Origin: an uncultured Collinsella sp.
Lineage (GTDB): Bacteria; Actinomycetota; Coriobacteriia; Coriobacteriales; Coriobacteriaceae
NCBI GenBank assembly: GCA_902492185.1
Contig: CABUKY010000113.1
Coordinates: 1-5,995 of the forward strand
Direction of reading: 5' to 3'
Length of the DNA stretch: 5,995 nt
The position numbers and the translations under genes are program-made. Below, piece by piece: positions 5,231-5,995 of this stretch (position 1 is the stretch's first letter; each line of letters starts with the position of its first letter). The notes beneath the pieces are model-generated. The model had not been told where the DNA came from. It made no database searches and was given only the letters and a program-made list of their open reading frames with translations.

Positions 5231-5995
5231 CTACCAGCTCAGCAGCTCGTAGCCGTCCTCGGTCACCACGAGCTGTACCTCGCACTGGGCCGAATCGCTG
5301 CCGTCCTTGGTGCGCACGCCCCAGCCGTCACCCTTGCTAATCTTGATGTCGGGCGCTCCGGCATTGACCATGGGCTCGATGGTAAAGACCATGCCCGGAG
5401 CCATGATGGTGTCCACATCGGGCGCCTCGGTGGTAAAGCCCACAAACGGGTCCTCGTGAAACTCCTTACCGATGCCGTGTCCGCCGTACTCGCGCACCAC
5501 GCTAAAACCGGCGTCCTCGACCGTCTTTTGCACGGCCTCGGCCATAACGGACAGCGGCAGCCATGGCTTGACGGCCGCCAGACCCGCCTCCACGCTGGCG
5601 CGGGTGACGTCGACCAGGCGCTGGCGCTCGGCCGAGACCTCGCCGATGCAGAACATGCGGCTCGAGTCGCTAAAGTAGCCGTCTAAGATCGTGGAGCAGT
5701 CCACGTTGATGATGTCGCCCTCGTGCAGCACGTCCGTATCGCAGGGGATACCGTGGCAGACCACATCATTGATCGAGGTGCACACGCTTTTGGGGTAGCC
5801 CTCATAGTTGAGGTCGGCCGGCGTGCCGCCGTGCTCGACGGTGTAGTCGTAGATCATCTGGTCGATCTGGTTGGTGGTCATGCCCGCGGCGATGTGCTCG
5901 CCTACGTAATCGAGCACGCCCACGTTGATGGCGGCCGAGCGCTTGATGCCCTCGATATCGGCGGGCGTCTTGTAGAGCGTGCGGGGCAGAACCTC
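5231..5995 (-). CDS. map: Type I methionyl aminopeptidase, N-terminus outside the window
   Basis: Essential cytosolic dimetal enzyme that removes the initiator methionine from new proteins. 254 residues are visible. The frame stays open past the first GTG (5923) to the window edge, and the 24 residues before it (LYKTPADIEGIKRSAAIN and more) are the conserved N-terminal helix, so the true start lies beyond 5995. In visible-fragment numbering: H81 (CHGIP), metal ligands D99 (NVDCST), D110 (FSDSSRMF), H173 (GGHGIG), E207 (TIEPM) and E239 (AQCEVQ), with H180 (EFHEDP) near the active site. The YEGYPKSVCTSIN block is typical of the subclass that often carries an N-terminal SEC-C zinc motif; whether this one does cannot be seen. 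The motif commonly written AQxEHT reads AQCEVQ here. A strong terminator follows. Confidence 0.96.
   Translation of the reverse strand, partial: EVLPRTLYKTPADIEGIKRSAAINVGVLDYVGEHIAAGMTTNQIDQMIYDYTVEHGGTPADLNYEGYPKSVCTSINDVVCHGIPCDTDVLHEGDIINVDCSTILDGYFSDSSRMFCIGEVSAERQRLVDVTRASVEAGLAAVKPWLPLSVMAEAVQKTVEDAGFSVVREYGGHGIGKEFHEDPFVGFTTEAPDVDTIMAPGMVFTIEPMVNAGAPDIKISKGDGWGVRTKDGSDSAQCEVQLVVTEDGYELLSW

Overview
The window is high-GC bacterial DNA (by eye near 60%) with ordinary housekeeping and catabolic genes. The protein types (clostridial/coriobacterial-style phosphofructokinase with a GGNGS motif, a membrane-anchored C45-type amide hydrolase, an M18 aminopeptidase, a methionyl aminopeptidase of the 'YEGYPKSVCTSIN' class) and an AT-rich dispersed repeat in the gaps suggest a gut Coriobacteriia chromosome, most likely Collinsella. 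That assignment is an inference from recall, not from a search.

Layout, left to right: a 6-phosphofructokinase on the minus strand (57-1136); a gap of 139 bases with promoter-like and operator-like sequence; a linear amide C-N hydrolase of the C45/choloylglycine-hydrolase superfamily on the minus strand (1276-2361); a divergent gap; an M18 aminopeptidase on the plus strand (2523-3908); a 253-base convergent gap unusually rich in secondary structure; a D-2-hydroxyacid dehydrogenase on the minus strand (4162-5097, GTG start); a gap with a second copy of the dispersed repeat and a very strong terminator; and a type I methionyl aminopeptidase on the minus strand (5231 to the window end, N-terminus outside the window).

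The genes do not form one operon. Each is separated by a hairpin, a terminator or a change of strand, so they look like five single transcription units: glycolysis, periplasmic or membrane-side amide hydrolysis, cytosolic peptide turnover, 2-keto acid reduction, and N-terminal methionine removal.

The most interesting part is not a protein gene. Between the two convergent genes lies a 104-base stretch (4017-4120) that folds, as plus-strand RNA, into one nearly continuous hairpin with about 40 Watson-Crick pairs and three separate tandem G.A motifs. These mismatches suit RNA read from the plus strand and do not suit the opposite strand. A 52-base REP-like repeat occurs twice, once as a perfect palindrome overlapping the stop of the M18 gene and once, more diverged, just upstream of the dehydrogenase. 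I found no tRNA, rRNA, CRISPR array, insertion sequence gene or defence system.
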